A stretch of DNA of 64,000 nucleotides from Magicicada septendecula (Eukaryota > Arthropoda > Insecta > Hemiptera > Cicadidae). The notes beneath the pieces are model-generated. The model was not told the origin of the DNA. It did no database searches and saw only the letters and a program-made list of their open reading frames with translations. This document shows, one piece after another, positions 61,833 through 64,000 of this stretch. The stretch spans positions 709,366,196 through 709,430,195 of the forward strand of contig CM068367.1 of assembly GCA_034769895.1 (NCBI GenBank), given 5' to 3'. A program made the position numbers and the translations under genes. Numbering within the stretch: position 1 is the stretch's first letter; each line of letters opens with the position of its first letter.

Positions 61833-64000
61833 GGGGTAGTTTACCTGCAAAATTTTATGTTTTAACAAGGGTAATTTTTTCTATGACGAACGATAACTGC
61901 CGTAAATTCAAACAGAATCAACTACACTTTTGCATATCTTTTTGTATTTTACAGAACTCAAGTTCTGTTGATTTTGTTGAAGAGAGGTTAAGGGGAAGGG
62001 GTAGTTTACCTGCAACGTTTTATATTTTAGCAAGGGTATTTTCTATGGCAAACGATAACAGACGCAAATTCAAACTGAATCAAATAATTTTTTACATACA
62101 GCTCTGAATTGTAGAGTTCTCAAGACATGTTGTTTTTGGTGAAGATCGGTTAAGGGAAAGGGGTAGTTTAACGACAACGTTTTATGTTTTAACAATGGTA
62201 TTTTCTATGGCAAACGATAACAGACGAAAATTCAAACAGAATCAAATAATTTTTTGCATACATCCCTGAATAGTAGAGTACTCAAAATCTATTGTTTTTG
62301 GATAGGATGGTTAAGGGAATGGGGTAGTTTACCTGCAACGTTTTTTTATCAAGGTTACTTTTTTTTGGCAAACGATAACAGCCGCAAATTCAAATAGGAT
62401 CAAATAATGTTTTGAATACAGAACTGAAATGTAGTGTTCTCAAGATCTTTTGGTTTTGGTGATGATCGCTTAAGGGAAAGGGGTAGTATACCGGCAACAT
62501 TTTATGTTTTAACAAGGTTTAATTTTTTATATGACTAACGATAAATGCCGCATATTCAAACAGAATCAACTACGTTTTTGCATACCTTTTTGAATTAAGG
62601 AGAACTCAAGGTCAGATGATTTTGTTGAAGATCGGATAAGGGAAACGGGTAGTTTACTAGCAACATTTTATGTTTTAAGAAGGGTAATTTTCTTTGACGG
62701 AAGATAACTGCCGTAAATTCAAAGAGAATCAAATAATTTTTTGCATACGTTCCTGAATTGTAGAGAACGCAATTTTTCGTGAAGTTCGGTTAATGGAAAG
62801 GGGTAGTTTACCTGCAACATTTTATGTTGTCACATGAGAAATGTTTTCATGACGAACGATAACTGCCGCACATTCAAACAGAATCAAATTTTTTTTCATG
62901 CATCGCTGCATTGTAGAGGACTGAAGGTCTATTGATTTTGGCGAAGAACGGTTTAGAGAAAGGAGTAGTTTACCTGTAACGTTTTATGTTTTAACAAGAG
63001 TAAAGTACTTAATTTTGATAATTAAAGTATCCTGATAAGAAGCTCATAATAATCCACTGTAGAAACGTAGATGAAATAACTCTAAATGAAGAGGCTAGGT
63101 GAACGAGGTGGGGGTAATTTTCTATTAATGAAAATTATAGTTGAAGGGGTAAGGGAGAATTTTTTATGTGTACTAAGTTATCGGCAACAAAGTATTAGTT
63201 CTTTGTTAAAATTCCTTCCCGGGCTGTTTAGCCGTAGTCCAATGTTTTCTGCAAAACCAGACATTTCGGCAGTGCCATCGACTGCCATCATCAGTGAAAA
63301 TCGATTGCGAAAACGTGAGGTGGTATAAACGTGATGTTAGTGACCACAATACTGTCTTTAAGGCTGAAGCAATAAGTGGAAAGTAGTAGTTTCTATTGAA
63401 ACATTTCATTTCATAAATGATTTTAAATATAAATCTTAGAACATGGAAGTCATGTATAGTTCTCGAAGGGTAATTTTTATATATGGCAAACGATAACAGC
63501 CGCAAATTCAAACAGAATCAAATGATTATTTTCATACAGCTCTAAACTATAGAGTTCTCAAGACCTATTGTTTTTGGTGAAGATCGGTTAATGGAAAAGG
63601 GTAGTTTACCAGAACGTTTCATGTGTTAAAAGGGCATTTTATATGGCAAACGATAACAGCCGCAAATTCAAACAGAATCAAATGATTTTTTGCATACATA
63701 CTTGACTTGTAGAGTACTCAAAACCTGTTGTTTTTGGTGAAGATCGGTTAAGGGAAAGGGGTAATTTACCAGCAACATTTTATGTTTTAAAAAGGCTATT
63801 TACTATGGCAAACGATAACAGCCGCATATTCAAACAGAATCAAATAATTTTTTGCATACAGCCCTGAATTGTAGAGTTGTCAAGAAAAATTGTTTTTGGT
63901 GAAGATGGTTAAGGGAAAGGGGTAGTTTACCTGCTACGTTTTTTTATCAAGGTTACTTTTTTTGGCAAATGGTAACAGCCGCAAATTCAAACACAATCAA
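61833..64000 (+). repeat. HOR unit 27 (C type, cut by window end)
   Basis: Insert 63004-63465. The first 2,168 bp of a 2,400-bp unit; the window ends inside monomer 11, so the array continues to the right. Confidence 0.96.

Larger units (their letters stand above)
1..64000 (+). repeat. Higher-order satellite DNA array
   Basis: The whole window is tandem satellite. About 160-bp monomers, all in the same orientation, are arranged as diverged subunits of a 2.4-2.58 kb unit that recurs end to end. Anchors such as GGGGTAGTTTACC recur every 154-166 bp, and whole units recur at 2,577 bp (left) or about 2,400 bp (right). Neighbouring monomers differ at many positions while equivalent monomers in successive units are almost identical, which defines a higher-order repeat. 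No non-satellite flank is reached at either end. The likely setting is centromeric or other heterochromatin of a eukaryote; the taxon is unknown. Confidence 0.97.
21992..64000 (+). repeat. Block C: 2,400-bp HOR family
   Basis: Eighteen units. Most are 2,398-2,402 bp, one is 2,245 bp, one pair is fused to 3,997 bp, and the last is cut by the window end. The unit holds 11 monomers, a 153-bp linker segment and the insert inside monomer 8. Rare variants let individual units be told apart and show multi-unit duplications. Confidence 0.95.

Noticed and set aside
1-64000. CRISPR-like array
   Set aside because: Repeats are about 160 bp and contiguous, with no unique spacers and no cas-type genes.
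1-64000. rDNA, 5S, histone or tRNA gene tandem array
   Set aside because: No rRNA, tRNA or histone-like sequence is recognisable in the 2.4-kb unit on either strand.

Overview
The window is one uninterrupted block of eukaryotic-type satellite DNA with a higher-order repeat (HOR) organisation. I see no convincing protein-coding gene, rRNA, tRNA, CRISPR array or intact transposase. The basic monomer is about 154-166 bp, AT-rich, and all copies run head to tail on the same strand. Most copies carry two recognisable blocks: a purine-rich block AAGGGAAAGGGGTAGTTTAC and a block beginning GGCAAACGATAACAGCCGC. Eleven diverged monomers, one unrelated 153-174 bp segment and one 461-462 bp non-satellite insert form a unit of about 2.4-2.58 kb, present 27 times plus one truncated copy. 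This layout, near-nucleosomal monomers with homogenised multi-kb units, suggests the nuclear heterochromatin (centromeric, pericentromeric or similar) of an animal or plant. The species cannot be named from sequence alone.

Layout. (1) 1-463: a truncated 500-bp-class unit that lost monomers 3-11 and the insert. (2) Block A, 464 to about 12,850: units of exactly 2,577 bp, nearly identical, with an extra duplicated 157-bp monomer and a 174-bp linker segment carrying an internal 28-bp tandem duplication. (3) Block B, about 12,850-21,991: a diverged mosaic of A-like, C-like and private sequence with two monomer-level fusions and 15-base T tracts. (4) Block C, 21,992-64,000: units of 2,398-2,402 bp, very homogeneous, with a one-monomer deletion near 46.88 kb and a five-monomer deletion near 55.05 kb. 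Shared rare variants show longer-range duplications at offsets of about 7,199 bp (3 units) and about 19,198 bp (8 units), and conversion-like patches of a few hundred bases.

How the parts relate. The insert lies at the same point of monomer 8 in all 27 units that retain that region, so it entered before the HOR amplified and before A and C split. The size changes whose joints can be mapped fall inside short identity between different monomers, as expected of out-of-register exchange. The small open frames (60-101 codons) recur with the unit period on both strands and are damaged freely in some copies; I treat them as by-products of the repeat. The linker segment is the best place to look for a protein-binding site: it holds three small dyads and a degenerate CENP-B-box-like stretch once per unit. 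No complete undescribed gene system is visible; the novelty lies in the satellite architecture and its recorded history of rearrangement.
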